DNA from: Deltaproteobacteria bacterium
GTDB lineage: Bacteria > Myxococcota_A > UBA9042 > PHBI01
Direction of reading: 5' to 3'
NCBI GenBank assembly: GCA_011526585.1
Contig: WYBB01000151.1
Location: forward strand, 46,522 to 110,521
Length of the DNA: 64,000 bases
The position numbers and the translations under genes are program-made. Shown piece by piece: positions 16,861-26,146 of the stretch. The notes beneath the pieces are model-generated. The model searched no databases and was not told where the DNA came from. It saw nothing but the letters and a program-made list of their open reading frames with translations. Within the stretch, counting starts at the first letter, position 1, and every line of letters begins with the position of its first letter.

Positions 16861-18132
16861 ATGCACGACGTCAAGTGGGTGCTCGAGCACCTCGACGAGG
16901 CGAACGCGCGCCTCAAGAAGCGTGGCCCGGCGCTCGGCTTCGAGTCGTTGTCGGCGCTGGCGGACGAGCGGCGGCGCGCGGTGCAGCGACACAACGAGCT
17001 CAGGGCGGAGCAGAACCGGCTCTCGAAGGAGTTCGGGGCGGCCCAGAAGACGCTGCCGGCGGAGGCACAGGCCGAGCTGCGCGAACGGCTGAAGGCGATG
17101 TCGAACGAGGTCAAGGAGCTCGACCAGCGCCAAAAGGAGCTCGACCAGGCGCTCGACGACGCGGCGCTGCTGATCCCGAACATGCCGCAGGCCGAGACGC
17201 CGGAGGGCACGAGCGAGGCGGACAACGTCGAGGTTCGGCGTTGGGGGACCCCGAAGGAGCATGCGTTCGCGGCGCTCGAGCACGACGAGCTCGGGCAGCG
17301 CCGGGGGATCCTGGACTTCGACGCGGCGGCCCGTCTGTCGGGAAACGGCTTCGCGCTCTATCGGGGCGCGGGCGCGAGGCTCGAGCGTGCGCTGCAGTCG
17401 TTCTTCCTGGACTCACACACCGAGAAGCACGGCTACGAGGAGGTGCTGACACCGTTCATCGTGCGACGCGAGTGCATGATCGGCACGAATCAGCTGCCCA
17501 AGTTCGAGGACGATGCCTACCGCATCCACCCCGACGACCTCTTCCTGATCCCGACGGCCGAGGTGTCGATCACGAACATCTTCCGCGGCATGATGCTGGA
17601 TGCGAGCGATCTGCCCAAGCGCCTGTGCGGGTTCTCGCCGTGCTTTCGGCGCGAGGCGGGGTCGCACGGGCGCGAGGTGCGGGGGCTGACGCGCGTGCAC
17701 CAGTTCCAGAAGGTCGAGCTGGTGCACCTGACGACGCCGGAGGACTCGGCGCGCGTGCATCAGGAGTTGGTGTCGCACGCCGAGGCGATGCTGCAGGCGC
17801 TCGGGCTCGCCTATCGGGTGATGGACCTGTGCGCCGCCGATCTCGGGTTCGGCGCGTCGCGCTGCTACGACCTCGAGGTGTGGCTGCCGGTGCAGAAGCG
17901 CTGGCGCGAGATCAGCTCGTGCTCGAACTTCCTCGACTTCCAGGCGCGACGCGCGGACATCCGCTACCGGCCCGAACCGGGCGCGAAGCCGCGCTTCGTG
18001 CACACCCTCAACGGCAGCGGGCTGGCGATCGGGCGCACGGTGATGGCGATCCTCGAGGTCTATCAGACCGCCGACGAGAAGATCGTCGTGCCCGAGGTGC
18101 TGCGGCGCTACATGGGGTGCGAGATCATCTGA
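16861..18132 (+). CDS. serS: Seryl-tRNA synthetase
   Basis: A 423-aa cytoplasmic enzyme that charges tRNA-Ser with serine. The N-terminal coiled-coil tRNA-binding arm spans about residues 25-105 (AVQRHNELRAEQNRLSKEFG). The class II catalytic domain contains motif 2 (CFRREAGSHGREVRG, about 261) and motif 3 (GSGLAIGRTVMAILE, about 385), plus the serine-site segment TAEVSI. Length and motifs are complete. The ATG is 3 bp after the RNase stop, so the two genes are probably cotranscribed and translationally coupled. It converges on icd, with a hairpin between. Confidence 0.96.
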   Translation: MHDVKWVLEHLDEANARLKKRGPALGFESLSALADERRRAVQRHNELRAEQNRLSKEFGAAQKTLPAEAQAELRERLKAMSNEVKELDQRQKELDQALDDAALLIPNMPQAETPEGTSEADNVEVRRWGTPKEHAFAALEHDELGQRRGILDFDAAARLSGNGFALYRGAGARLERALQSFFLDSHTEKHGYEEVLTPFIVRRECMIGTNQLPKFEDDAYRIHPDDLFLIPTAEVSITNIFRGMMLDASDLPKRLCGFSPCFRREAGSHGREVRGLTRVHQFQKVELVHLTTPEDSARVHQELVSHAEAMLQALGLAYRVMDLCAADLGFGASRCYDLEVWLPVQKRWREISSCSNFLDFQARRADIRYRPEPGAKPRFVHTLNGSGLAIGRTVMAILEVYQTADEKIVVPEVLRRYMGCEII

Positions 18133-18146
18133 GCGGGCGAGTGCTG

Positions 18147-18166
18147 GGGCCGAGCGAGCTCGGCCC
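18147..18166. terminator. Perfect 8-bp hairpin between serS and icd
   Basis: GGGCCGAG/CTCGGCCC with loop CGAG lies between the convergent stops at 18132 and 18184. No T-tract is present; placement suggests a bidirectional terminator. Confidence 0.55.
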
Positions 18167-18183
18167 GTGCGGTGCCCGATCGG

Positions 18184-19410
18184 TCAGATGGCCCAGGTGG
18201 CCATCTTGGCCTTGAGGCCCTGATCGAGGGCGTCGAGGAACTCCTGGGTGGTGAGCCAGGGGTGGTCGGCGCGGATGAGGATGGCGAGGTCCTTGGTCAT
18301 GCGACCGCTCTCGACGGTCTCGACGCAGACCTGCTCGAGGGTGTCGGCGAAGCGCACGACGTCGGGCGTGTCGTCGAAGGTGCCGCGGTACTTGAGGCCG
18401 CGCGTCCAGGCGTAGATCGAGGCGATCGGGTTGGTCGAGGTCGGGCGCCCCTTCTGGTGCTCGCGGTAGTGGCGGGTGACGGTGCCGTGCGCGGCCTCGG
18501 CCTCGATGGTCTTGCCGTCGGGGGTCATGAGCACCGAGGTCATGAGGCCGAGGCTGCCGAAGCCCTGCGCGACGGTGTCGGACTGAACGTCGCCGTCGTA
18601 GTTCTTGCACGCCCACACGAAGCCGCCCTCCCACTTGAGCGCGGCGGCGACCATGTCGTCGATGAGGCGGTGCTCGTAGGTGATGCCGGCGGCCTTGAAC
18701 TGCGCGGCGAACTCCTCCTCGTAGACCTTCTGGAAGAGGTCCTTGAAGCGCCCATCGTAGCGCTTGAGGATGGTGTTCTTGGTCGACAGGTAGACCGGCC
18801 ACTTGCGCTGCAGGCCGTAGTTCATGCAGCTACGCGCGAAGCCGATGATCGAGTCGTCGAGGTTGTACATGCCCATGGCGACGCCGCCGCCCGTGAAGTC
18901 GAAGACCTTGTACTCGATCGGGGCGCCGCCGCCCTCGGGCGTGAAGGTCATCGTGAGCGTGCCCTTGCCGGGGACGACGAAGTCGGTGGCGCGGTACTGG
19001 TCGCCGAAGGCGTGACGGCCGATGACGATCGGCTTGGTCCACCCGGGCACGAGGCGCGGCACGTTGTTGCAGACGATCGGCTCGCGGAAGATCGTGCCGC
19101 CGATGATGTTGCGGATGGTGCCGTTGGGAGACTTCCACATCTCCTTGAGGCCGAACTCGGCGACGCGCGCCTCGTCCGGGGTGATGGTGGCGCACTTGAC
19201 GGCGACGCCGTGCTCCTTGGTGGCGAGCGCGGAGTCGATGGTGACCTGGTCGTTGGTGGCGTCGCGGTGCTCGATGCCGAGATCGAAGTAGCGCAGGTCG
19301 ATGTCGAGGTAGGGGAGGATGAGCTTGTCCTTGATGAACTGCCAGATGATGCGGGTCATCTCGTCGCCGTCCATCTCGACCACGGGGTTCTTGACTTTGA
19401 TCTTGGCCAT
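18184..19410 (-). CDS. icd: NADP-dependent isocitrate dehydrogenase, eukaryotic type
   Basis: A 408-aa enzyme converting isocitrate to 2-oxoglutarate with NADP+ in the TCA cycle. It matches the homodimeric eukaryotic-like subfamily (IDH1/IDH2-like) rather than E. coli Icd: N-terminal [16 protein letters not shown], substrate-site SPNGTIRN, the metal/catalytic stretch NYDGDVQSD, and the NADP-binding [17 protein letters not shown]. Length is as expected for that class and no key residue is missing. It follows the large helicase-like gene by 121 bp on the same strand, with a palindrome in between. Confidence 0.95.
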   Translation of the reverse strand: MAKIKVKNPVVEMDGDEMTRIIWQFIKDKLILPYLDIDLRYFDLGIEHRDATNDQVTIDSALATKEHGVAVKCATITPDEARVAEFGLKEMWKSPNGTIRNIIGGTIFREPIVCNNVPRLVPGWTKPIVIGRHAFGDQYRATDFVVPGKGTLTMTFTPEGGGAPIEYKVFDFTGGGVAMGMYNLDDSIIGFARSCMNYGLQRKWPVYLSTKNTILKRYDGRFKDLFQKVYEEEFAAQFKAAGITYEHRLIDDMVAAALKWEGGFVWACKNYDGDVQSDTVAQGFGSLGLMTSVLMTPDGKTIEAEAAHGTVTRHYREHQKGRPTSTNPIASIYAWTRGLKYRGTFDDTPDVVRFADTLEQVCVETVESGRMTKDLAILIRADHPWLTTQEFLDALDQGLKAKMATWAI

Positions 19411-19462
19411 GCTCGTTGTTCCCTCGGTAGTGACCGCGCTCGGTGGCGGGCGTGTCGTCGTT

Positions 19463-19476
19463 ACGGACCCGTCCGT
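19463..19476. promoter_or_regulatory. Palindrome upstream of icd
   Basis: ACGGAC-CC-GTCCGT, a perfect 6-bp inverted repeat, lies 53 bp before the icd start inside the 121-bp spacer. Its compact form resembles operators of TetR-type repressors; it could instead be a small terminator for the helicase-like gene. No regulator gene is adjacent. Confidence 0.3.
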
Positions 19477-19531
19477 GTAGATCCGAGCGGCGCCGAGCGC
19501 AATGCCTCATGTCGATCGCGGCGCGCGCGGA

Positions 19532-22500
19532 TCAGCCCTTCGGATCGTCGGGGACCTTGGGCAACGGCGCGGCGGAGGGCTTGGGCGGCAGCGGGACCGA
19601 GGCCCTGGGTGGCAAGGGAATCGCGCGCTTGGGCGGTAGGGGCACCGCGGGCTTGGGCGAGGTCGGGGGCGCGGCGGTGGCGGCCACGGGCGCGGGTGAC
19701 GGCGGGGTGGGCGCCGCGGGCGTGGGCGTCGGGGCTGGGGACGCGGGGCGACTCGGCAGCGAGACCTGCGTCGGGGGACGCGGGGGCGGCATCGGGATCG
19801 CGGAGCGCGTGGGCGTGGGCGCCGGCGAAGGCGCGGAGGGGGGCGTCGTGGGGCGCGTCACCGTCGGCGGACGCGGGATGGCTGGCCTGACGAGCGGTCG
19901 GGAAGGCGGCGTCTGCACGGCCGGTGGGGTGAGCGCCGCGGGCGTGGCGACCTCGGGTGCCGGCTCCAGCGCGGCCTCGGGCTCGGGCGCGGCCGCCTCC
20001 GGCTCCGACGAGACCTCGGGCTCGGGCGCCGGCTCCGGCGCGGCCTCGGGCTCGGGCGCAGCCGCCTCCGGCTCCAACGCGACCTCAGGCTCGGGCGCCG
20101 CCGCCTCCGGCTCCGGTGCGACCTCGGGCTCGGGCGCAGCCGCCTCCGGCTCCGACGAGACCTCGGGCTCGGGCACCGGCTCCATGACGAGCTCAGCCTC
20201 GGACGCCGATGCGAGCTCCGGCTCGGACGGCGGCGCAACCTGGGCCATGACCTCTTGCGCAGGCTCGCTCAGGACCTCGAGGCGGACCGTCTCGGCGGCC
20301 TGGCCCTCGGCCTCCGCCCAGCGCGCAGCCGCCGCCGCTTCGGCCTCTGCCGCCCAGCGCAGCCCCTCCTCCAGACGCTGTTGCGCGAGCTCGGCCTGGT
20401 GCTGCTCCAACGCGAGACGCTTCTCGGCGGCCGCGGCGATCTTCTGATCAGCGCGCGGCGGCAGGGAGAAGAGCTTCTCGAGCGAACGGATCACCCCACT
20501 CGGTCCCGCGCGCCACACCCCCGGCGTCACCCGCACGAGCATCCACCCTTGTCGCTGCCAGAAGCGGCGCGCCCACACGTCGCGTACCAACGTGTCCGGC
20601 TCGCGCAAGAAGCGCATCGTCTGGATCGCCACGCGCGCCGCGCTCTTCTGCGTCGGCGCCACGGTCATGTCCGGCGCCACCGGCCCGAGCAGCGGGTCGA
20701 TGGCGACGCCGAGGCCACGCTCGCCGAGCGGCTCGGCGATCATGTCGCGCACGCGCTCCCCCACCCCGCTCACCGGTTCGGGCCCCGGCACCTCGATGCC
20801 AGTCGCCACCGCGAGCCGAGACAGCGCCGCCTGTGCGATGCGCTCGTCGCCCAACGTGATCCCCTGCGCGTACCCGAGCAACGCATCGAGCACCTTGACC
20901 CCGAGCGCCCCCTGTCGCCCCGCATCCAGCGCCACGTCGTGGAAGCTGCACACGACGGCGAGGCCCGCGCGCGCACGCGTCACCACCCCGGTCAGGAAGT
21001 TCTCGCCGTCGGGCGCACCGAGCTGGCCGAGCTCGGTCTGCAAGCGCTTCGAGGTCTCGGTCGTCGCGTACGTCACCGACACGATGATGACGTCGCGCGT
21101 GTCCACCGGGGTCTCGAAGAGGTCCCCGATGGCGAGCTGCTCGGTCTCCGGGCGCTCGCGGTCACGCCGCAGGAGCGCGCGCAGCTCCTCGTCCCGCGCC
21201 GCGCGCCGATCGAGCAGTCGCCGGATCAAGGCCGCCTGAGCCTTGGTGAATGCGACCACGCCGACCGACGGGGTCGCCTCGCCGAGGCGATCGCCGAGCA
21301 CGTCCTTGATCAAATCGATCACCTTTTCGGCTTCGACCTTGTTGGTGCCGTGGTGCCAGCGCCCCTCGACCTTGACCCACTTGAGCCCCTCGGACCGTGC
21401 CCAGCCGCGCTTCTCGGCGTTGGGCACGACCTGGACCGCACCCGCATAGGCCGCCGCGTTGGGGAAGATCCACAGGCCCTCGCGGCGGGCGCCCCAGGCC
21501 CACCAGAGCCCGGTCTGCGGCCACACCCCGCGCGCCAACGGCAGGATCGAGCGATAGCTGTCCAGCGCCAGCTCCGCGCCCGCCTCCGCGGGCACCGCGG
21601 GCGGCGCCTGACACGGATCGCCGAGCACGAGCACGCGCCGGCCGCGCAAGAGCGCCGGCAACGCGTCACCGAGCGCGGCCCGGTGCGCCTCGTCGATGAC
21701 CACCAGATCGAAGGCGTCGCGATCGCGCGGGAAGATCGATGCGACGGCGTCGAGCGGCGTGAACCACACCGGGCGCAAGGTCGCGAGCCCGCGCTTCCAG
21801 TAGCGCTCGACGATCTGCTTGAGCGTCGCGCGCAGCCGCTTGCGCCCGGTCTCGTTGACGAGCTTGATCAGGTCCTGCCGCTGGGACTCGAGCTCGGTCT
21901 GCGCGAAGACCCGCTCGCGCCAACGGCCGAGCACGACGTTCACGCGCGCGGCCTCGACCTTGCCCATCGTCTCGGCCAGAGCTCTCAGCTCCCGCGGATC
22001 GACCAGCGCGCTCTCGATCCCGGCCCCACCCCAGGCCCTGAGCCGGAGCGCGCGCCAGCCCTCCTCGACCGCACGCTCGCACGCCCGCGCCGCCTCCTCG
22101 GCGCCGCCGCCCCACACGCGCAGGAAGCGCGGCACGAACGACGGCAGTCGCGCGCACGCGTGATCGAGCGCCAGGACCCGCGGCCCATCGTCGGCCGTGC
22201 CGGCCAGAGCAGCCAGTCGCGCCTCGGCAGCCGCCGGTCGATCGCGCGCGATCGCTCGCAGCTCGGCGACGAGCTCCCGCGACAGCGGCGCCTCCAGCGG
22301 CGTGAGCGCGCGGTAGACCGCATCGAGCGCCTCGATGCGCGCGTGCTCGTCCACGAGCGCGCACAAGAACGGGCTCGCCGCGCACACGAACGGATCGCCC
22401 GAGCGCAGCCAGCCGATCCAGTCCGGGCGGGGCGGGAGCTCGTTCGCCGCCAGCGCAATGACGACGCGCTCTTCGGCGCGGCAGATCGAAAACGCCGTGT

Positions 22501-24664
22501 CGAGGCGCTGCACGAGCTCGCGCACCAGCGCCGGATCACCGACCTCGGCGAGCGCGAAGGCCGGCTCGTCCGGCAGCGAGTCGAGCAGACGCTGCCACTT
22601 CTCGGCCTCACGGTGGAGCGCGATGAGCGCCGCGGGCTCCTTCGGGGTCTCCGGCGGGAGCGTGGCGGTGATCTTGTCGGGCAGCTTCTTGAGCGACCAG
22701 AACGCCGGCGAGACGTGCCTGAGCCCGCTGGCCAACATCTTGTCGAGCTTGTCGAGGCTCTGGAGGCGCTCGGCCAGCTCCTTCTTCGGCAGACGCACCA
22801 GCTCGGCCGGCACCGGCTCGAGCTCGGCGCTCGCCGCGCGCACCTCTTCGAGGAAGCGCGTGTGGACCTCCTGGGGGGTCGGCTCCTCGAGCCAGGCGAT
22901 CACCTCGGCGTGGCGCACGAGCGCCTCGGGATCATCGCGCAGCGCGAGCTCGACGATCGGCCACGCGTCCTCGGTGAAGAGCCGGCGCTGCCGATCGAGC
23001 TCCGGCGCGGGCAGGACGCCGGAGAGCTTCGCCCAACGCTCGATGGCCGCGCGCGCCGCCGCGATGTCCTCGTAGAAGCGGGCGACGTCGCGGGTCGTCA
23101 GCGGGCCCCAGTCCACCCGCGCCGCGAGCGGGTGTGGCGCCAGGTAGCGCGCGGCGTCGGGTGCGAGCGCGGCGATCGTCGGCAAGAGCTTCGTCAGCTG
23201 CGCGCGCGTGACCTCGGCCACGCAATCGGAGAGGTCGGGCAGCCCGGCGAAGCTCTCGCCGAGTGAGGCCTCGTCGAGCTCGGCCAGGCCCGGGATGGTG
23301 CCGTCACGACCGGTCAGCGCGTCGTAGCTTGCGTCGGCGCGCTCGAGGCGCTCGACCAGCGCGCGCTCGATCCCGGTCAGCGCCTGCACGTCCTGCTTGC
23401 TCTCGGGTTGCTCGGCCAGCCCCGAGACGATCGGATCGACCGACTCCGCGACCCCATGGCAGAGCGCGTTGCGATCGCGCCAGGCATCGTGCACGAGCGC
23501 GAGGGGCTCGCCGAGGCCGACCTCGGCGAGGCGCCAGGCGACGTCGTCGAGCGCGGCGCGGCGCGGGCTGGCGACCAGCACCTTGAGCCCCTTGTAGATC
23601 GCGCCGGCCACGAGGTTGGCCACCAGCTGTGAGCGCCCGGTGCCGGGCGCGCCGAGCACGACCAGGCCGCTGTCGTTGTCGGCGACCAGGTCTTCGATCG
23701 ATCGCAGCGCGTCCTCCTGCCACGGGTCGGTCGGCAGGACCTGCCAGCGGCGCAGCTGGCCGAAGGTCCCGGCGTCATCGTGGGCGCGCGCCGGAGCGCG
23801 GCCGGCCAGACCCGGCTCGTCCGGGTCGACGTCGAATAGCGCCGACGCCCCGGCGAGGTTGTAGCCGTCGAGGCTCGTGCCGAGGAGCGCGTCGTAGTCG
23901 GCGCTCGTGCCGGCCGACGACATCGGGAAGCGCCCGAGCACGAGGTGATGCTGCAGGCGCAGCTGCCCCGCCGGGATCCTGCCGAGCGCGGCCGCGTCCG
24001 TGGACGCGAACGGCTCGGGCACGGCGGGCAGCTCGGCCGCGGTGTCGGCGAGCGTGACGCCGCCGCGCTGCAAGGTCTTGACGAAGCCATGCCAGGTCGC
24101 GGCGTCGCACTTGAAGAGCCCGTCTTCGTCGTGGGCCAGGAAGTCCTCGTAGCTCAGGCGCACGCGCGTGTGGCGCCGGAAGAGCGCGATCAGCGGCTCG
24201 TTGAGCCACGGGGCGCCGCCGATCTCCAGGGTCCAGGCCCAGGGCCCCTCCAGGGTCTCGCCGAGCGTCGCCGGATAGAGGAAGAGCGGCGCGCGCACGA
24301 GCGTGCCGTCGGCCAGCCGCCCCGACAGCCACGGAAAGCCGACTGCGAGGTCGTCGGCGCCGGTCTCGATGCGCTCGCTGCGGACCGCATGCGCGAGCGC
24401 GGCGAGCGCGTTGCCGATCGGCGAGCCGTCGCCGGCAATGGCGAGCACGAAGGGCATCGGCTCGGGCGCGCCGAGCGCATCGGTGATCGACGCCAGCACA
24501 CGCCCGCCGCGGGCCCCGGCACCGGAGTCGGCCTGCGCCATGCGCGCGAGGTCCAGGGCGACACCCTCGGCCTCGGCGAGCAGACACACGACCGGGCTCG
24601 CGAGCGATTCGCTCTGGAAACGATCACGCGCCGCTTCGATGCGCGCCCGTCGGTCGGTGCTCAT
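19532..24664 (-). CDS. Large SF1 helicase-like AAA protein with Walker A Lys-to-Arg change
   Basis: The start chosen is the ATG at 24664 (1,710 aa). The N-terminal 300 residues resemble the DUF4011-type region of large bacterial SF1 (Upf1/DNA2-like) proteins. Helicase motifs follow: Walker A GAPGTGRS (about 335-342), Walker B VVIDEAHRA (about 985), motif III LGDPCQAPP (about 1012), motif V-like VDTRDVIIVSVTYA (about 1187) and motif VI-like VVTRARAG (about 1227). The catalytic Walker A lysine position is Arg (codon CGC), so ATP hydrolysis may be impaired. A segment near 1355-1375 (VWARRFWQRQGWMLVRVTP) resembles the restriction-endonuclease-like tail of these helicases. A coiled coil (about 1410-1460), Glu/Pro/Ala repeats and a PLPPK-rich end complete it. 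No recognisable partner gene is adjacent. Confidence 0.75.
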   Translation of the reverse strand: MSTDRRARIEAARDRFQSESLASPVVCLLAEAEGVALDLARMAQADSGAGARGGRVLASITDALGAPEPMPFVLAIAGDGSPIGNALAALAHAVRSERIETGADDLAVGFPWLSGRLADGTLVRAPLFLYPATLGETLEGPWAWTLEIGGAPWLNEPLIALFRRHTRVRLSYEDFLAHDEDGLFKCDAATWHGFVKTLQRGGVTLADTAAELPAVPEPFASTDAAALGRIPAGQLRLQHHLVLGRFPMSSAGTSADYDALLGTSLDGYNLAGASALFDVDPDEPGLAGRAPARAHDDAGTFGQLRRWQVLPTDPWQEDALRSIEDLVADNDSGLVVLGAPGTGRSQLVANLVAGAIYKGLKVLVASPRRAALDDVAWRLAEVGLGEPLALVHDAWRDRNALCHGVAESVDPIVSGLAEQPESKQDVQALTGIERALVERLERADASYDALTGRDGTIPGLAELDEASLGESFAGLPDLSDCVAEVTRAQLTKLLPTIAALAPDAARYLAPHPLAARVDWGPLTTRDVARFYEDIAAARAAIERWAKLSGVLPAPELDRQRRLFTEDAWPIVELALRDDPEALVRHAEVIAWLEEPTPQEVHTRFLEEVRAASAELEPVPAELVRLPKKELAERLQSLDKLDKMLASGLRHVSPAFWSLKKLPDKITATLPPETPKEPAALIALHREAEKWQRLLDSLPDEPAFALAEVGDPALVRELVQRLDTAFSICRAEERVVIALAANELPPRPDWIGWLRSGDPFVCAASPFLCALVDEHARIEALDAVYRALTPLEAPLSRELVAELRAIARDRPAAAEARLAALAGTADDGPRVLALDHACARLPSFVPRFLRVWGGGAEEAARACERAVEEGWRALRLRAWGGAGIESALVDPRELRALAETMGKVEAARVNVVLGRWRERVFAQTELESQRQDLIKLVNETGRKRLRATLKQIVERYWKRGLATLRPVWFTPLDAVASIFPRDRDAFDLVVIDEAHRAALGDALPALLRGRRVLVLGDPCQAPPAVPAEAGAELALDSYRSILPLARGVWPQTGLWWAWGARREGLWIFPNAAAYAGAVQVVPNAEKRGWARSEGLKWVKVEGRWHHGTNKVEAEKVIDLIKDVLGDRLGEATPSVGVVAFTKAQAALIRRLLDRRAARDEELRALLRRDRERPETEQLAIGDLFETPVDTRDVIIVSVTYATTETSKRLQTELGQLGAPDGENFLTGVVTRARAGLAVVCSFHDVALDAGRQGALGVKVLDALLGYAQGITLGDERIAQAALSRLAVATGIEVPGPEPVSGVGERVRDMIAEPLGERGLGVAIDPLLGPVAPDMTVAPTQKSAARVAIQTMRFLREPDTLVRDVWARRFWQRQGWMLVRVTPGVWRAGPSGVIRSLEKLFSLPPRADQKIAAAAEKRLALEQHQAELAQQRLEEGLRWAAEAEAAAAARWAEAEGQAAETVRLEVLSEPAQEVMAQVAPPSEPELASASEAELVMEPVPEPEVSSEPEAAAPEPEVAPEPEAAAPEPEVALEPEAAAPEPEAAPEPAPEPEVSSEPEAAAPEPEAALEPAPEVATPAALTPPAVQTPPSRPLVRPAIPRPPTVTRPTTPPSAPSPAPTPTRSAIPMPPPRPPTQVSLPSRPASPAPTPTPAAPTPPSPAPVAATAAPPTSPKPAVPLPPKRAIPLPPRASVPLPPKPSAAPLPKVPDDPKG
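19930..20190 (-). repeat. Tandem Pro-Glu-Ala coding repeats in the helicase-like gene
   Basis: Imperfect repeats encoding EPEAAAPEPEV-type units give a long acidic, proline-rich linker. The same gene ends with PLPPK/PLPPR repeats (19540-19660). Both are low-complexity spacers and probably variable in length. Confidence 0.6.
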
Positions 24665-24795
24665 CGTGTGCGAAGTTAGCAGGGGTGGGCGCGATCCGCC
24701 ACCGGGTGAGGACCTCGACGGGCCTCGACCGCCCGGCGGGGCTCCGCTCGGACCGGGAGCGCCGCGCGTCGGGAACAGGCGCTCTACGATCGCCG

Positions 24796-24824
24796 TTGGC
24801 ACCCGTCGAGCGGTCATCTATAGA
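24796..24824 (+). promoter_or_regulatory. Sigma70-like promoter for the secreted protein gene
   Basis: TTGGCA (24796-24801), 17 bp, and TATAGA (24819-24824) lie 30 bp before the GTG start at 24855, which has GGGAG six bases upstream. The -10 is flanked by the inverted pair GGTCA/TGACC (24812-24831), a possible operator. The remainder of the 190-bp divergent spacer (24665-24795) shows no other feature. Confidence 0.5.
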
Positions 24825-24854
24825 GGTGACCGGCGTCTACCCCGGGAGCCCACC

Positions 24855-26033
24855 GTGATCCGATCGTTGCTCGTCCTGACCCTGCTCGGTGTCGCGGCCG
24901 TGCCCGCCGTCGCGCTCGAGCCCGTCCCCGGCCCCGCGACCCCGGCCGACGCCCCGCTGTCCCTCGACGCCGAGCTGGCGGCCCTCTTCCGCGTCGCCGC
25001 TTGTGCCGACGGCGCGCTCGACCCGCGCTTCGACGCCAAGGTGGTCGATGACCACTGCCGCGCGCTCGAAAAGACACTCGCCCGCTATCGCAAGACCTGG
25101 CTCACCCCGGCCCAGCCGTTCTTCGAGACGCTGGTGCCCGACGACGTGCCCAGGACGATCGTCTACCCGTTCGCCGGCGGCGACCTCATGACCGCGCTCG
25201 CCGTCTTCCCGGAGCTCACCGAGATCACGACGATCTCCCTCGAAGCCGGCGGCGACGCGCGCGGGATCTTCGCCGAGTCCTCCAAGGACCTCGCGCGCCA
25301 CCTCGCGCTGCACCGTCGCTTCCTCGACGAGCTCGTCACCTGGAACCACAACCGCACCCTCGACCTCGCCGCGCTCAAGCGCACCCCCCTGCCCTCGCAG
25401 CTCATCTTCGCGCTCGTCGGCCTGGCCGTGCACGGCTACGAGCCGGTCTCGCTGCGCGCGATCACGCTCCTCGAGGACGGCTCGGTCCGGGCGCTGAGCG
25501 CCGCCGACTTTGCCGAGATCGACGCCGCCGTCGCCGAGCTGCGCGGCACCCGACGCAACGTGCGCCTCAACGACCTGCTCGCCAACTACGAGCTCGTCTT
25601 CCGCAAGAAGGGCGATCCCACCGAGCGCGTCTACCGCCACTTCCAGGCCAACCTGCACAACGACCGCCTCGCGGACGACCCGCGCATCCTGCGCCATCTC
25701 GACCAGAAGGGCCGCGTGACCGCGATGACCAAGGCCGCGAGCCACCTGCTCTGGCACAAGGGCTTCTCCTCGATCCGCGACTGGCTCAAGGCGAACATCG
25801 CCTGGATGGTCTCGGACTCGACCGGGATCAACCCGCTCCACCTCGAGCCCGAGCGCTGGGAGCAGACCGTCTACGGCTCGTTCGACACCGCGGTCTTCAA
25901 CCCGACCGCCGAGGGCCAGGTCGCCATGCGCGCCCTCTTCGCGAGTCAACCCTTCCGCCCGCTGCCGATGAAGCTCTTCGGCTACCCGACCAAGCGGGTC
26001 AAGGGCCTCTTGATCGTCACGCGACCGCGTTGA
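24855..26033 (+). CDS. Secreted protein of unknown function
   Basis: The GTG at 24855 gives 392 aa with a clear signal peptide (VIRSLLVLTLLGVAAVPAVA, about residues 1-20), so a periplasmic or secreted location is predicted. The mature part is mixed alpha/beta without membrane helices. A conspicuous stretch, TIVYPFAGGDLMTALAVFPE (about 98-117), recalls the YPFxGxD segment of some secreted bacterial hypothetical proteins, but I cannot name the family. Two cysteines near residues 41 and 62 could form a disulfide. It is followed by the M3 peptidase pair on the same strand after 113 bp. Function unknown. Confidence 0.75.
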   Translation: MIRSLLVLTLLGVAAVPAVALEPVPGPATPADAPLSLDAELAALFRVAACADGALDPRFDAKVVDDHCRALEKTLARYRKTWLTPAQPFFETLVPDDVPRTIVYPFAGGDLMTALAVFPELTEITTISLEAGGDARGIFAESSKDLARHLALHRRFLDELVTWNHNRTLDLAALKRTPLPSQLIFALVGLAVHGYEPVSLRAITLLEDGSVRALSAADFAEIDAAVAELRGTRRNVRLNDLLANYELVFRKKGDPTERVYRHFQANLHNDRLADDPRILRHLDQKGRVTAMTKAASHLLWHKGFSSIRDWLKANIAWMVSDSTGINPLHLEPERWEQTVYGSFDTAVFNPTAEGQVAMRALFASQPFRPLPMKLFGYPTKRVKGLLIVTRPR

Positions 26034-26109
26034 GGGCGACCTTCGCCGCCTCGCGAACGACGACCCGCCCGAACGAGGCCCCGACGACCGCGCGACATCC
26101 GCCGCCGCC

Positions 26110-26138
26110 TTGCGAGCCGCCTACCGCACTGTTATGCC
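26110..26138 (+). promoter_or_regulatory. Possible weak promoter of the M3 peptidase pair
   Basis: TTGCGA (26110-26115), 17 bp, TATGCC (26133-26138). The spacing is ideal but the -10 is poor, and transcription would begin almost at the ATG (26147), giving a leaderless transcript. No Shine-Dalgarno sequence is evident there, which is compatible with that reading. Confidence 0.25.
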
Positions 26139-26146
26139 TGCCCACC

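Noticed and set aside
12850..17283. Minus-strand frame of about 1,480 codons over rne/rng and serS
   Set aside because: Antisense to two conserved genes; composition is typical of a shadow.
19532..24664. Large helicase as part of an antiphage defence island
   Set aside because: Neighbours are icd, serS and peptidases; no methyltransferase, nuclease or other defence partner is adjacent.
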